DNA of 64,000 nucleotides from Streptomyces sp. DG2A-72 (GCF_030499575.1 NZ_JASTLC010000001.1:7464001-7528000), one strand, 5' to 3'; numbered from the stretch's first letter, positions 7,980 to 19,682 are shown. The notes: a model not told the origin generated them from the sequence alone. Program-made: numbers and translations.

Positions 7980-9110
7980 ATGACTGAGACCCCGCAGCGC
8001 CCCCGCCCCCTCCGCGTACTCGCCGCCATGTCGGGCGGCGTGGACTCCGCCGTGGCCGCCGCCCGCGCGGCCGAGGCGGGCCACGACGTGACCGGCGTCC
8101 ACCTCGCGCTCTCCGCGAACCCGCAGTCCTTCCGTACGGGCGCGCGCGGCTGTTGCACCATCGAGGACTCCCGCGACGCCCGCCGCGCGGCGGACGTCAT
8201 CGGCATCCCCTTCTACGTCTGGGACCTCGCCGACCGCTTCCGCGAGGACGTGGTCGAGGACTTCGTCGCCGAGTACGAGGCGGGCCGTACCCCCAACCCC
8301 TGCCTGCGCTGCAACGAGAAGATCAAGTTCGCCGCCCTCCTGGACAAGGCCCTCGCGCTCGGCTTCGACGCGGTGTGCACCGGCCACTACGCCAAGGTGA
8401 TCGTGAACGAGGACGGCGCCCGTGAGCTGCACCGCGCCTCCGACATGGCGAAGGACCAGTCGTACGTCCTCGGCGTCCTCGACGACCGGCAGCTCGCCCA
8501 CGCGATGTTCCCGCTCGGCGACACCGTGACGACGAAGGACGAGATCCGCGCGGAGGCCGAGCGCAGGGGGCTTGCGGTGGCCAAGAAGCCCGACTCGCAC
8601 GACATCTGCTTCATCGCCGACGGCGACACCCAGGGCTTCCTGGCCAACCGGCTGGGCAAGGCGGAGGGCGACATCGTCGACGAGTCGGGAGCGAAGCTCG
8701 GCACGCACGAGGGCGCATACGGCTTCACCATCGGTCAGCGCAAGGGGCTGAGGATCGGCCACCCGGCACCCGACGGCAAGCCGCGCTACGTCCTCGACAT
8801 CTCCCCGGTGGACAACACGGTGACCGTCGGCCCCGCCTCCGCCCTCGATGTCACCGCACTGACCGCGATCAAGCCCCGCTGGTGCGGCGCGGCCCCCTCA
8901 GGCCCCGGCACCTACACGGCCCAGCTCCGCGCCCACGGCGGCGAGACCGAGGTATCGGCCGAGCTTGTCGACGGCTCCCTGGAAGTCACGTTCGTAGAGC
9001 CGGTCCGGGGCGTCGCCCCCGGCCAGGCGATCGTCCTGTACGACGGCACGCGCGTGGTGGGCTCGGCGACGATCGCGTCGACGACGCGGGCGAGGGCCGT
9101 ACCGGCGTAA
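7980..9110 (+). CDS. mnmA: tRNA-specific 2-thiouridylase MnmA
   Basis: A 376-residue ATP-dependent enzyme that puts sulfur on U34 of tRNAs for Lys, Glu and Gln. The PP-loop SGGVDS lies at about residues 18-23; the two catalytic cysteines are in NPCLRCN near 108 and [10 protein letters not shown] near 210, the latter followed by the interaction region with FTIGQRKGL. The length matches the family. ATG 7980 is chosen because GGAAGG precedes it by four bases and a TACCCT -10-like element lies at 7965-7970; the open frame upstream is the antisense of the amidase gene. The nearby cysteine desulfurase is the probable sulfur donor. Confidence 0.95.
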   Translation: MTETPQRPRPLRVLAAMSGGVDSAVAAARAAEAGHDVTGVHLALSANPQSFRTGARGCCTIEDSRDARRAADVIGIPFYVWDLADRFREDVVEDFVAEYEAGRTPNPCLRCNEKIKFAALLDKALALGFDAVCTGHYAKVIVNEDGARELHRASDMAKDQSYVLGVLDDRQLAHAMFPLGDTVTTKDEIRAEAERRGLAVAKKPDSHDICFIADGDTQGFLANRLGKAEGDIVDESGAKLGTHEGAYGFTIGQRKGLRIGHPAPDGKPRYVLDISPVDNTVTVGPASALDVTALTAIKPRWCGAAPSGPGTYTAQLRAHGGETEVSAELVDGSLEVTFVEPVRGVAPGQAIVLYDGTRVVGSATIASTTRARAVPA

Positions 9111-9174
9111 CCCGCGCGGGACGTACCGCGTAACCGCCCTCCACGCGCGCGTGCCCCGTCGGCGGGTTGCCCGT

Positions 9175-9954
9175 CTACTGTGCGTAGAACTCGGCGAGCA
9201 CCGGACCGAGAACCTGCGGATCCACCAGGTGCGTCTGCCCCTGAAGGCTCCGGTATGTCCCGTCGGGCACCCCCTCCGCGACCGCCCGCGCCGCCTCGCG
9301 CAGCCACGCGGGGCTCTCTCCGCCCGCGACGGCCAGGACGGGGACGGTGATCGCGGCCAGCCGGTGCCGGGGGACGAGTCCGTCGCCCATGACGGCGTTG
9401 TCGTACGCCAGGCTCGGTGCGATCGACTCCATGCCGGCCCAGATGGGGGACTGGCGGGCGCCCTGGATCATCTCCTCGGCAAGCCCGGTCAGCCTCAGGA
9501 ACAGCTCGACGGCGTCCCCGCGCCTGCCCTCCGCCAGTGCCTGAGTCAGCCGCTCGGTGTACTCGGCGCGCTCCTGCGCACCGCCCTCGTACACCGCGAA
9601 CGGCGTCTCGTACACCGCGACCTTGCTGACCGGCAGCCCGCTCGCCGCCGCTTCGAGGGCCAGCGCACCACCCGACGAGATGCCGTACAGCGCCGTCTGA
9701 CCGCCGACCGCCTCGATGAGCGCCGCGAGATCCTCGACCTCGCGCTGCACCGCGTACGGCAGCGTGTCTTCGCTCTCGCCGCGCCCCCGGCGGTCGTACA
9801 CGACGACAGTGAAGCCGTCGGAGAGCTGCCCGGCCAGCGGTGCCACCGTGTGGCCGGTGGACATCGCGCCGCTCACGAGGACGACCGCCGGGCCCCGGCC
9901 CGTGCGTTCGTATGCGATCGGGGTGCCGTCGCGTGAAAGCGTCTTTTTGTCCAT
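9175..9954 (-). CDS. Alpha/beta hydrolase
   Basis: A 259-residue single-domain hydrolase. Visible are the oxyanion region VVLVSGAMSTG, the DRRGRGES loop, the nucleophile elbow GISSGG near residue 93 and the likely catalytic His in QGQTHLV near the C-terminus. Similar to the non-haem peroxidase/lactone hydrolase-like subgroup, but the substrate is not predictable. It follows the DUF427 gene on the same strand with a 51-base gap and may be cotranscribed with it. It converges on mnmA; an imperfect hairpin built around CACGCGCGCGTG lies between them. Confidence 0.85.
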   Translation of the reverse strand: MDKKTLSRDGTPIAYERTGRGPAVVLVSGAMSTGHTVAPLAGQLSDGFTVVVYDRRGRGESEDTLPYAVQREVEDLAALIEAVGGQTALYGISSGGALALEAAASGLPVSKVAVYETPFAVYEGGAQERAEYTERLTQALAEGRRGDAVELFLRLTGLAEEMIQGARQSPIWAGMESIAPSLAYDNAVMGDGLVPRHRLAAITVPVLAVAGGESPAWLREAARAVAEGVPDGTYRSLQGQTHLVDPQVLGPVLAEFYAQ

Positions 9955-10005
9955 GCCGGGAAGACTGCCACCCGGCGGTGAACTAGTCAGTCACGACACT
10001 GCTCC

Positions 10006-10329
10006 TCACACCACTTCGACGTCGTAGAAGCAGAGATGGTCCTTGATCCGGGAGACGTCCGGCTTGGGGTCGGGGTAGGACCAGACGAGGTCGGCCGCGT
10101 CGGGCAGCGACCAGTAGGAGGCGGTTCCCTTGAAGGGGCAGTAGGTGTGGGTCTGCGAGGGGGTCAGGAGGTCGAGGCGTACGTCCTCGGCGGGGAGGTA
10201 GTAGCGCGCGGGACAGCCGGTCTCGCGCAGGATCAACGGGCGGTCGGACTCCGCCAGTACCTGGTCGCCGCTGACCACCCGCACGCGCTGGGTGCCCTGT
10301 TCGATCGTGATCGTGTGTCCATCAGCCAT
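10006..10329 (-). CDS. DUF427 domain protein (107 aa)
   Basis: A 107-residue protein that is entirely a DUF427 domain: residues ~7-100 include VVSGDQVLAESDRPLILRE, the YYLPAEDV motif, and TYCPFKGTASYWS followed by the tryptophan-rich end AADLVWSYPDP. The conserved Cys and Trp positions suggest a small-molecule or nucleotide pocket; family members have no settled function. It is divergent from the LOG-family gene, sharing a 50-base intergenic region, and is followed by an alpha/beta hydrolase gene on the same strand. Confidence 0.88.
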   Translation of the reverse strand: MADGHTITIEQGTQRVRVVSGDQVLAESDRPLILRETGCPARYYLPAEDVRLDLLTPSQTHTYCPFKGTASYWSLPDAADLVWSYPDPKPDVSRIKDHLCFYDVEVV

Positions 10330-10379
10330 ACCGGGGAAGCACGCGCGGGGCGCCGGTTCTTCCCGCGTACGGTGACTCC

Positions 10380-10919
10380 ATGCGAATCTGCGTCTTTCTC
10401 TCCGCCGCCGACCTGTCCGACCGTTACACGCGTCCCGCGCGGGAGTTCGCGAAGCTCATCGGCAAGGGCGGCCACACGCTGGTGTGGGGCGGCTCCGACG
10501 TCGGTCTCATGAAGGTGGTCGCCGACGGCGTGCAGGAGGCGGGCGGGCGGCTGCTCGGGGTCTCCGTGGACTTCCTCGCCGCCAAGGCGCGCCCGGGCGC
10601 CGACGAGATGGTCATCGCGAAGGACCTCGCCGAGCGCAAGAAGCTGCTCCTGGAGAAGGCCGACGCCGTGGTGATCATGGTGGGTGGTACGGGAACGCTG
10701 GACGAGGCGACCGAGATCCTTGAGCTGAAGAAACACGGGCACACCGACAAGCCGGTTGTCCTGCTCAACACCGCGGGCTTCTACGACGGCCTCAAGGAAC
10801 AGTTCCGCCGCATGGAGGACGAGGGTTTCCTGCCCCGTCCGCTGACCGACCTGGTGTTCTTCGCGGAGGAGCCGGTGGGGGCGATGGCGTACCTGGAGGA
10901 GAGCCGGGGCGTGGCCTGA
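10380..10919 (+). CDS. LOG-family (lysine decarboxylase-like, TIGR00730-type) protein
   Basis: A 179-residue Rossmann-like protein. Family members are nucleoside 5'-monophosphate phosphoribohydrolases (cytokinin-activating LOG enzymes). The glycine motif, usually PGGxGTxxE, reads VGGTGTLDE near residue 103, so the proline is replaced; the rest of the loop and the WGGSDVGLM motif are kept. TACGGT at 10368-10373 lies six bases before the ATG and no ribosome binding site is seen, suggesting a leaderless mRNA. It is followed after 7 bases by an SDR gene, so the two are probably one operon. Activity is uncertain because of the altered motif. Confidence 0.8.
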   Translation: MRICVFLSAADLSDRYTRPAREFAKLIGKGGHTLVWGGSDVGLMKVVADGVQEAGGRLLGVSVDFLAAKARPGADEMVIAKDLAERKKLLLEKADAVVIMVGGTGTLDEATEILELKKHGHTDKPVVLLNTAGFYDGLKEQFRRMEDEGFLPRPLTDLVFFAEEPVGAMAYLEESRGVA

Positions 10920-10926
10920 TGCGACC

Positions 10927-11625
10927 ATGGCGCACATGGCTACACATGTGATCACCGGGGCGGGCAGCGGCATCGGTTCGGCCGTCGCCCGCCGCCTCCA
11001 CGCGCGCGGGGACGAACTCGTCCTGCACGCGCGCGACGCGGGCCGCGCGAAGGAACTGGCCGCTCAGTTCCCGGGCGCCAGGACACTGGTGGGCAACCTG
11101 GCGGACCCGGACAAGCTGAGCTGGGCCTTCTCCCACCAGACGCTGCCCGACCGGGTGGACTCCCTGCTGCACATCGCGGGCGTCGTCGACCTCGGCCCGG
11201 TCGGCGACCTGACCCCCAAGTCCTGGCGCCACCAGCTCAACGTCAACCTCATCGCCCCCGCCGAACTGACCCGCCACTTCCTGCCCCAACTCCGCGCCAC
11301 CCGCGGCCACGTGGTGTTCGTCAACTCGGGCGCGGGCCTCAGGGCGAGCGCCGACTGGTCCGCGTACGCCGCCTCCAAGCACGGCCTGAAGGCCCTCGCG
11401 GACGCGTTGCGCAACGAGGAGCACGACAACGGCGTCCGCGTCACCTCCGTCTACCCCGGCCGTACGGCGAGCCCCATGCAGGCCAAGGTGCACCAGCAGG
11501 AGGGCAAGGAGTACGACGCCGCACAGTGGATCGACCCCGAGTCGGTGGCGACGACGATCCTGATGGCGCTCGACCTGCCCCGCGACGCGGAGGTCAACGA
11601 CCTGACGGTGCGGCCGGGGCGCTGA
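10927..11625 (+). CDS. Short-chain dehydrogenase/reductase
   Basis: A 232-residue classical-type SDR. The dinucleotide motif TGAGSGIG is at residues ~10-17, the N-A-G equivalent is LLHIAGVVD, the catalytic serine is in VVFVNSGAG and the YxxxK pair is YAASK near residue 144. The protein is short and lacks an extended substrate lid. An internal ATG at 10936 could also be the start. It follows the LOG gene by 7 bases. The substrate cannot be inferred. Confidence 0.87.
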   Translation: MAHMATHVITGAGSGIGSAVARRLHARGDELVLHARDAGRAKELAAQFPGARTLVGNLADPDKLSWAFSHQTLPDRVDSLLHIAGVVDLGPVGDLTPKSWRHQLNVNLIAPAELTRHFLPQLRATRGHVVFVNSGAGLRASADWSAYAASKHGLKALADALRNEEHDNGVRVTSVYPGRTASPMQAKVHQQEGKEYDAAQWIDPESVATTILMALDLPRDAEVNDLTVRPGR

Positions 11626-11650
11626 CCTCCGCCGGGCGGTTCCGTAGGCT
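11622..11650 (+). promoter_or_regulatory. Promoter of the MetE-like gene (leaderless)
   Basis: CTGACC (11622-11627), a 17-base spacer and TAGGCT (11645-11650), then six bases to GTG 11657. Good spacing, and no ribosome binding site before the GTG, so a leaderless mRNA is likely. Confidence 0.6.
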
Positions 11651-11656
11651 TTCGGC

Positions 11657-12664
11657 GTGAGTGAAAACAGCCAGTTCACCTTTGGTCCCGCCACTGGCGT
11701 GGGCTCCATGCCCGGCGGCGATGCCCGCGAGGCCGCCAAGACCGTCACCGGGAGCTTCGACGACTTCCCGTTCCTGCCGGAGCTGCCCGCCCGCGGCCCC
11801 GGCGCGGACATGATCGGCCGGACCGCCGGGCTGCTCGTCGAGATGTACGCGCGCGTGGAGCCCAGCGGCTGGCGGATCGGGGACCGGCCGGGTCGGGACA
11901 CCAAGCGGGCCCGGTCCTGGCTCGGCCAAGACCTCGACGCCCTGGAGGAGTTCACGCAGGGGTACGAAGGGCAGCTGAAGGTGCAGGCCGTCGGCCCCTG
12001 GACACTGGCCGCCGCGCTGGAGTTGAAGAACGGCGAGTCCGTACTGTCCGACCCGGGTGCCTGCCGCGACCTCGCCGGTTCGCTCGCCGAGGGGTTGCGG
12101 GAGCATCTCGCGGAGGTCCAGCGGCGCGTACCCGGCGCCCAACTAGTCCTCCAGATCGACGAACCCTCCCTCACCGCCGTGCTGCGCGGCCAGGTGAAGA
12201 CCGCCAGCGGATACCGCACCCACCGGGCCGTCGACCGGCAGGTCGTCGAGGCCGCGCTTCGCGAAGTGGCCGGGGTTCACGAGGGCGGGCCGGTCGTGGT
12301 GCACTCGTGCGCACCGGACGTCCCGTTCGCCCTGCTGCGCCGGGCGGGCATGACCGCGATCTCCTTCGACTTCTCCCTCCTCACCGAGCGTGATGACGAC
12401 ACGATCGGTGAAGCGGTGGAAGGGGGCACCCGGCTCTTCGCCGGTGTCGTCCCGGGCACGGACGGCCCATTGTCAGACCTTGCCGGTAGCGTCATGGGTG
12501 TCAGGACGCTCTGGCGCAGGCTGGGGCTGTCTCCCGCGCTTCTCGCGGAGGCGGTCACGGTCACGCCGTCGTGCGGACTCGCGGGGGCTTCCCCCGACTA
12601 CGCACGCAAGGCCCTCGCCCACTGCGTCCAGGCGGCGAGATCCCTCGCGGACAACCCAGAGTAA
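11657..12664 (+). CDS. MetE C-terminal-domain-like (cobalamin-independent methionine synthase II family) protein
   Basis: A 335-residue protein corresponding to the C-terminal barrel of cobalamin-independent methionine synthase only. The probable zinc ligands are present: His and Cys in VVHSCAPD near residue 216 and Cys in TPSCGLAG near 307; the substrate motif QIDEPSL is near 170. Full MetE is about 750 residues with a duplicated N-terminal barrel, so this short form cannot be assumed to be a normal methionine synthase; such proteins are annotated as methyltransferases of unknown acceptor. The GTG start is fixed by the adjacent promoter. The ligA gene follows 15 bases downstream, suggesting cotranscription. 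Confidence 0.83.
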   Translation: MSENSQFTFGPATGVGSMPGGDAREAAKTVTGSFDDFPFLPELPARGPGADMIGRTAGLLVEMYARVEPSGWRIGDRPGRDTKRARSWLGQDLDALEEFTQGYEGQLKVQAVGPWTLAAALELKNGESVLSDPGACRDLAGSLAEGLREHLAEVQRRVPGAQLVLQIDEPSLTAVLRGQVKTASGYRTHRAVDRQVVEAALREVAGVHEGGPVVVHSCAPDVPFALLRRAGMTAISFDFSLLTERDDDTIGEAVEGGTRLFAGVVPGTDGPLSDLAGSVMGVRTLWRRLGLSPALLAEAVTVTPSCGLAGASPDYARKALAHCVQAARSLADNPE

Positions 12665-14908
<2,244 letters not shown>

Positions 14909-15177
14909 CGGTTGAAGGCCGCCCGATCGGCGCATACCAGATGCATACGGGTGGCCGGGGCGCAATCGGGCAACCGTCGACGACCGCTGCCCGTGGAAGC
15001 CTTCTGCGGCCTACTGTTGAGGGGTGCGCCTGCCGTGCCCAGCTGCGGTTGGGGCATCTCCTTGCTCAGAGAGGGCCTTGAAGGGCGAGGGGAAGGGTTT
15101 TCTGACGCGGCGCCGCTGAGGGATGTCCGGCACCGGGCCGCGTGGCGTGGGCACCGCCGGCTGTGAGAGGGACGGGA

Positions 15178-17421
15178 ATGGAACCGACCGAGAGCGCCGC
15201 CCCATACGCGCGGCTGCGCCTGCGCCGGGTCGCCGACGCATGGCGGGCGAGCCGATGGGGCGGGCGGTCCGGGGGGCGTCCGGACACGGGGGAGCGCACC
15301 GCCGGGCAGCGTCCCGCGGCCGACGCGAAGAACACCGCACAGCTCACCGCCGACCGGTCGCACAGCGCACTGCCGGGCACCGACGCGGAACGGCACACAT
15401 CCTGGCCCGCACTGCCCGCCGCGGTCGTGGCGGCGGCCGGATTCGTCCTGGGCGGCGGCTTCTTCCGCGCCTTCACCCTGGATCACGCCCTCTTCCCGTC
15501 CGGCGCCGTCGGCTGGTCGCTCGCCGTGCTGACCGGCATCATCGTCGGCCATCTGGTCGCCCTCGGCCGCGCCCGTTGGTGGGGCGGCACCGGCTCCGGC
15601 GCCGCCCTCACCCTCGCCGTCCTGATGCTGTACGGCTGGGTGCCCGCCGGAATGGTCAGCCTCACCGTCGTCGTCCTGGTCGGCGTGGCCCGCCGCAACC
15701 GCTGGCGGCAGGGCCTGCTGCACGGCGCGGTGGACATCCTCGGCATCGGCGCCGGCGCCCTGGTCCTGGCCGCCTTCGGCCGGGTGCCGTCCGTCGAGAC
15801 CCCCTGGAACCCCGACACCTGGACCTTCTACACCGCCCCCGAAGTCATCCTCGTCGCGGTCGCCTACCTCGCGGTCACCCGCACCCTGCTCTGGTATCTG
15901 CACGCCCCGCGCACCGGCGGCCTGCCCACGGTCGCCCGCACCGCCCTGGTCAGACAGGGCCTGGTCACGGTCGCGCTGCTCGGCATCGCACCACTCGTGT
16001 GTGTCGTGGCCGTGGCCAAGCCGGTGCTGCTGCCGCTGTTCTCGATCCCGCTCATCGCCCTGGACTTCACCCTCTGGATAGCCAGGGCCCGCGCCGAGGA
16101 GCAACTGCGCGACCCGCTCACCGGGCTGCCCAACCGGCAGTGGCTGCTGGAGCGCATCTGGACCGCGTTGGACGACGCCGAGCGCATCGGCGCACGGTCC
16201 GCCCTGATGCTGATCGACCTCGACCGCTTCCGGTCGGTCAATGACACGCTCGGTCATCTCGCCGGTGACCGGCTGCTGCTGCAGATAGCCGACCGGCTGC
16301 GGGTGGCGCTGCCGCGGGGGGCGGAGGCCGCGCGGCTCGGCGGGGACGAGTTCGCCGTATTACTGCCGGTCGCCGACTCCACGACGTCCGCGACCCGTAT
16401 CGCCCGGGCCCTGGTCGCCGCGCTCAGCTCACCGCTCGACCTCGACGGACTCACCCTCGTCCTGGAGGCCAGTGCCGGAGTCGCCGTCTTCCCCGACCAC
16501 GCGCTCGACGCGGAGGGCCTGCTGCGCCGGGCGGACGTGGCGATGTACCAGGCGAAGCGGGACCGTACGGGCGTAGAGGTCTATGAGTCCAAGCGGGACT
16601 CCAACACCCCGGACCGCCTCGGCCTGTTGGGCGATCTGCGGCGTGCGCTCGACGCGCACGAGGTGGAGCTGCACTACCAGCCCAAGGTCCGCTTCGACGG
16701 GCAGGTCGCCGGTCTTGAGGCGCTGGTCCGCTGGGTGCACCCGGAGCGCGGGAAGGTGCCGCCGGACGAGTTCATAGCGATCGCCGAGTCGTCCGGGCTG
16801 ATGCCGCATCTCACGGAGTACGTGCTGGACACGGCGCTCGCGCAGGTCGCGCGGTGGCGGGCGCAGGGGCTGTACGTACCGGTCGCGGTGAACGTGTCCC
16901 CGCGCGACGTCCACACCCCCGGGTTCGCGGGTTCGGTGGCCGCACGCCTCGCCCGGCACGGCGTCCCGGCGGGCTCGCTCCAGCTGGAGATAACGGAACA
17001 TGTGCTCCTGGAGGATCCGCAGCGGGCCGCCGACACCCTCGCCGGACTGACCGGGCACGGCGTGAAGATGTCGCTGGACGACTTCGGCACCGGGTACTCG
17101 TCGCTGGTGCATCTGCGGCGGCTGCCGGTGAGCGAGCTGAAGATCGACCGTTCCTTCGTCGCCCGGCTGGCCTTCGACGTCGAGGACGCGGAGATCGTGC
17201 GGTGCACGGTGGATCTCGCTCACTCGCTGGGTCTGCTCGTGGTGGCGGAAGGCGTCGAGGACGACGAGACGTGGGAGCGGCTGCGGGATCTGCGCTGTGA
17301 CGCGGTACAGGGGTGGCTGGTCGCGGCGGCCATGCCGGCGGAGGAGACGACGGCGTGGTTGCGGGCGCGGGGGTCGCGGGGGTGGCAGCGGCCGCGGGCG
17401 GCGTTGCCTGCGGCTGACTAG
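15178..17421 (+). CDS. rmdB: Membrane GGDEF-EAL protein, probable c-di-GMP phosphodiesterase RmdB
   Basis: A 747-residue inner-membrane protein. After a basic cytoplasmic N-terminus there are about six membrane segments (residues ~80-300), then a GGDEF domain with intact LGGDEF near 388 and an EAL domain with intact GLEALVRW near 512, NVS, ITEH, DDFGTGYSS, KIDRSF and AEGVED. All catalytic EAL residues are present, so it should cleave c-di-GMP. Its position right after ligA and this architecture match RmdB (SCO5495), a phosphodiesterase affecting development in S. coelicolor; the match is from memory. ATG 15178 is chosen over an upstream GTG because of GAGAGGGACGGG before it. Confidence 0.85.
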   Translation: MEPTESAAPYARLRLRRVADAWRASRWGGRSGGRPDTGERTAGQRPAADAKNTAQLTADRSHSALPGTDAERHTSWPALPAAVVAAAGFVLGGGFFRAFTLDHALFPSGAVGWSLAVLTGIIVGHLVALGRARWWGGTGSGAALTLAVLMLYGWVPAGMVSLTVVVLVGVARRNRWRQGLLHGAVDILGIGAGALVLAAFGRVPSVETPWNPDTWTFYTAPEVILVAVAYLAVTRTLLWYLHAPRTGGLPTVARTALVRQGLVTVALLGIAPLVCVVAVAKPVLLPLFSIPLIALDFTLWIARARAEEQLRDPLTGLPNRQWLLERIWTALDDAERIGARSALMLIDLDRFRSVNDTLGHLAGDRLLLQIADRLRVALPRGAEAARLGGDEFAVLLPVADSTTSATRIARALVAALSSPLDLDGLTLVLEASAGVAVFPDHALDAEGLLRRADVAMYQAKRDRTGVEVYESKRDSNTPDRLGLLGDLRRALDAHEVELHYQPKVRFDGQVAGLEALVRWVHPERGKVPPDEFIAIAESSGLMPHLTEYVLDTALAQVARWRAQGLYVPVAVNVSPRDVHTPGFAGSVAARLARHGVPAGSLQLEITEHVLLEDPQRAADTLAGLTGHGVKMSLDDFGTGYSSLVHLRRLPVSELKIDRSFVARLAFDVEDAEIVRCTVDLAHSLGLLVVAEGVEDDETWERLRDLRCDAVQGWLVAAAMPAEETTAWLRARGSRGWQRPRAALPAAD

Positions 17422-17428
17422 GTTCTTT

Positions 17429-17547
17429 TGTCGCCGGCCCGCCGTGGGGGTTTTCGTCGTTGGCGGCTGCGGCGCCGTTGTGGCTTGTCGCGCCCACGCG
17501 GCGGAGCCGCATATCGATACAGCCCCGCGCCCCTGAAGGGGCGCTCT
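17429..17547. repeat. Dispersed intergenic repeat with hairpin
   Basis: Intergenic DNA between rmdB and gatC containing the phrases GTCGCGCCCACGCGGCGGA and GATACAGCCCCGCGCCCC, ending in the hairpin GCGCCCCTGAAGGGGCGC (about 17527-17544). From memory these phrases recur between genes in Streptomyces genomes. The hairpin may serve as the rmdB terminator. Confidence 0.55.
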
Positions 17548-17627
17548 CGAAACCGTTTCACTGACATGGGTCCCCGCCCCATAGGATTGGCCCCAAACCA
17601 CACGCACTCACCCCAGAGGATCGCTGC

Positions 17628-17924
17628 ATGCCTGGCATCACGCGCGAGGAGGTCGCCCACCTCGCCCGGCTGGCGCGTCTGGAGCTGAAGCCCGAAGAGC
17701 TCGAGCACTTCGCGGGACAGCTGGACGACATCATCGGCGCGGTCGCACGCGTCAGTGAGGTCGCCGACCAAGACGTACCGCCGACCTCGCACCCGCTCCC
17801 GCTGACGAACGTCATGCGGGCGGACGAGGTCCGTCCGTCGCTCACCCCCGAGCAGGCGCTCTCCGGCGCCCCGGCCCAGGAGCAGCAGCGTTTCAAGGTG
17901 CCGCAGATCCTGGGGGAGGACTAA
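17628..17924 (+). CDS. gatC: Glutamyl/aspartyl-tRNA amidotransferase subunit C
   Basis: A 98-residue subunit that wraps around and stabilises GatA in the GatCAB complex. The typical pattern [32 protein letters not shown] and the end FKVPQIL are all present. Start ATG 17628 follows AGAGGA at 8-base spacing. It is the first gene of gatC-gatA-(small gene)-gatB; gatA starts 7 bases after its stop. GatCAB makes Gln-tRNA(Gln), and often Asn-tRNA(Asn), by transamidation. A weak -10 (TAGGAT at 17582-17587) is visible. Confidence 0.96.
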   Translation: MPGITREEVAHLARLARLELKPEELEHFAGQLDDIIGAVARVSEVADQDVPPTSHPLPLTNVMRADEVRPSLTPEQALSGAPAQEQQRFKVPQILGED

Positions 17925-17931
17925 GACCACC

Positions 17932-19431
17932 ATGACGGACAACAGCATCATCAAGCTCACCGCCGCCGAGACCGCCGCGAAGATCGCCTCCGGTGAGCTC
18001 ACCGCGGTGCAGGTCACCGAGGCCCACCTGGCCCGTATCGAGGCCGTCGACGAGAAGGTGCACGCCTTCCTGCACGTCGACCGCGAGGGCGCGCTGGCCC
18101 AGGCCCGCGCCGTCGACGAGAAGCGGGCGGGGGGCGAGAAGCTCGGGCCCCTCGCCGGCGTTCCCTTGGCGCTGAAGGACATCTTCACCACCCAGGGCAT
18201 CCCGACCACCGTCGGCTCGAAGATCCTCGAGGGCTGGATCCCGCCGTACGACGCGACGCTCACCAAGCGGCTGAAGGCCGCCGACGTCGTCATCCTCGGC
18301 AAGACCAACATGGACGAGTTCGCCATGGGATCGAGCACCGAGAACAGCGCCTACGGGCCTACCGGCAACCCCTGGGACCTCACCAAGATCCCCGGCGGCT
18401 CCGGCGGCGGTTCCTCCGCCGCGCTGGCCGCGCACATGGCCCCCCTCGCCATCGGCACCGACACCGGCGGTTCCATCCGCCAGCCGGCCTCCGTCACCGG
18501 CACGGTCGGTGTGAAGCCGACGTACGGGGCGGTCTCCCGCTACGGCATGGTCGCGTTCTCGTCCTCCCTCGACCAGGGCGGGCCCTGTGCCCGTACGGTC
18601 CTGGACGCGGCGCTGCTGCACGAGGTCATCGCCGGGCACGACCCGATGGACTCCACCTCGATCGACGCACCCGTCCCGCCGGTCGTCGAGGCCGCCCTGA
18701 GCGGCAGCGTCGAGGGCATGCGCGTCGGCGTCGTCAAGCAGTTCCGCGGTGAGGGCTACCAGGCCGGTGTCATCCAGCGCTTCGACGAGTCCGTCGCCCT
18801 GCTCAAGGAGTTGGGCGCCGAGATCGTCGAGCTGGACTGCCCGTCCTTCGACCTGGCGCTCTCCGCGTACTACCTGATCGCGCCCTCCGAGTGCTCCTCC
18901 AACCTCGCCCGCTTCGACGGCCTGCGCTACGGCCTCCGTACCGGCGACGACGGCGCGCACTCCGCCGAGGAGGTCACCTCCCTCACCCGCGAGGCGGGCT
19001 TCGGTCCCGAGGTGAAGCGCCGGATCATGCTCGGCACGTACGCGCTGTCGAGCGGCTACTACGACGCGTACTACGGCAGCGCCCAGAAGGTCCGTACGCT
19101 CATCACGCGTGACTTCGAGAAGGCCTTCGAGCAGGTCGACGTGATCGTCTCGCCGACGACGCCGACCACCGCCTTCCCGATCGGCGAGCGTGCCGACGAC
19201 CCGATGGCGATGTACCTCGCGGACCTGTGCACCATCCCGACCAACCTGGCGGGCAACGCGGCCATGTCGCTGCCCTGCGGTCTCGCGCCGGAGGACAACC
19301 TCCCGGTCGGCCTGCAGATCATCGCCCCGGCGTTGAAGGACGACCGCCTGTACAAGGTGGGGGCAGCCGTCGAGGCCGCCTTCGTGGAAAAGTGGGGGCA
19401 CCCGCTTCTGGAGGAGGCACCGTCGCTGTGA
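17932..19431 (+). CDS. gatA: Glutamyl/aspartyl-tRNA amidotransferase subunit A
   Basis: A 499-residue amidase-signature enzyme that releases ammonia from glutamine for transfer to misacylated tRNA. The catalytic Lys is in ALKDIF near residue 82, the cis-Ser in [10 protein letters not shown] near 160, and the nucleophile Ser in [12 protein letters not shown] near 184. The length is normal. Its stop overlaps the GTG start of the next small gene (GTGA at 19428-19431), so that gene is translationally coupled to it. Part of the gatCAB operon. Confidence 0.97.
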   Translation: MTDNSIIKLTAAETAAKIASGELTAVQVTEAHLARIEAVDEKVHAFLHVDREGALAQARAVDEKRAGGEKLGPLAGVPLALKDIFTTQGIPTTVGSKILEGWIPPYDATLTKRLKAADVVILGKTNMDEFAMGSSTENSAYGPTGNPWDLTKIPGGSGGGSSAALAAHMAPLAIGTDTGGSIRQPASVTGTVGVKPTYGAVSRYGMVAFSSSLDQGGPCARTVLDAALLHEVIAGHDPMDSTSIDAPVPPVVEAALSGSVEGMRVGVVKQFRGEGYQAGVIQRFDESVALLKELGAEIVELDCPSFDLALSAYYLIAPSECSSNLARFDGLRYGLRTGDDGAHSAEEVTSLTREAGFGPEVKRRIMLGTYALSSGYYDAYYGSAQKVRTLITRDFEKAFEQVDVIVSPTTPTTAFPIGERADDPMAMYLADLCTIPTNLAGNAAMSLPCGLAPEDNLPVGLQIIAPALKDDRLYKVGAAVEAAFVEKWGHPLLEEAPSL

Positions 19432-19667
19432 GCAAGCTGTCCAAGGCCAAGGACTTCAAGAAGTCCAAGTCCGGTACGTACCTGTCGATTGCCACCACCG
19501 CGTTCGGCGCGATCGGTGTCGCCAAACAGATCAAGAAGGCCCGCGCCGAGCAGGACACGCTCCGGCTGATCGACGCCACCGTCTCCGCGGTCGCGGTCGT
19601 CACCGGCCTCGCCATCCTGTACCGCGAACTGAAGCGGCTGGGCGACGACGACGTCCTGCTGGGCTGA
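19428..19667 (+). CDS. Conserved small protein encoded inside the gat operon (79 aa)
   Basis: A 79-residue protein with GTG start overlapping the gatA stop and GGAGGAGG at about 19410-19417 as ribosome binding site. The N-terminus is strongly basic ([17 protein letters not shown]), followed by one hydrophobic stretch ([12 protein letters not shown]), a charged helix [19 protein letters not shown], a second hydrophobic stretch ([14 protein letters not shown]) and an acidic end. It looks like a small membrane-associated protein. No named domain is recognised. Its position between gatA and gatB is, from memory, conserved in streptomycetes, which suggests a link to GatCAB or tRNA charging, or only to the shared transcript. 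Confidence 0.85.
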   Translation: MSKLSKAKDFKKSKSGTYLSIATTAFGAIGVAKQIKKARAEQDTLRLIDATVSAVAVVTGLAILYRELKRLGDDDVLLG

Positions 19668-19682
19668 GAGGGAAGTTTCACC

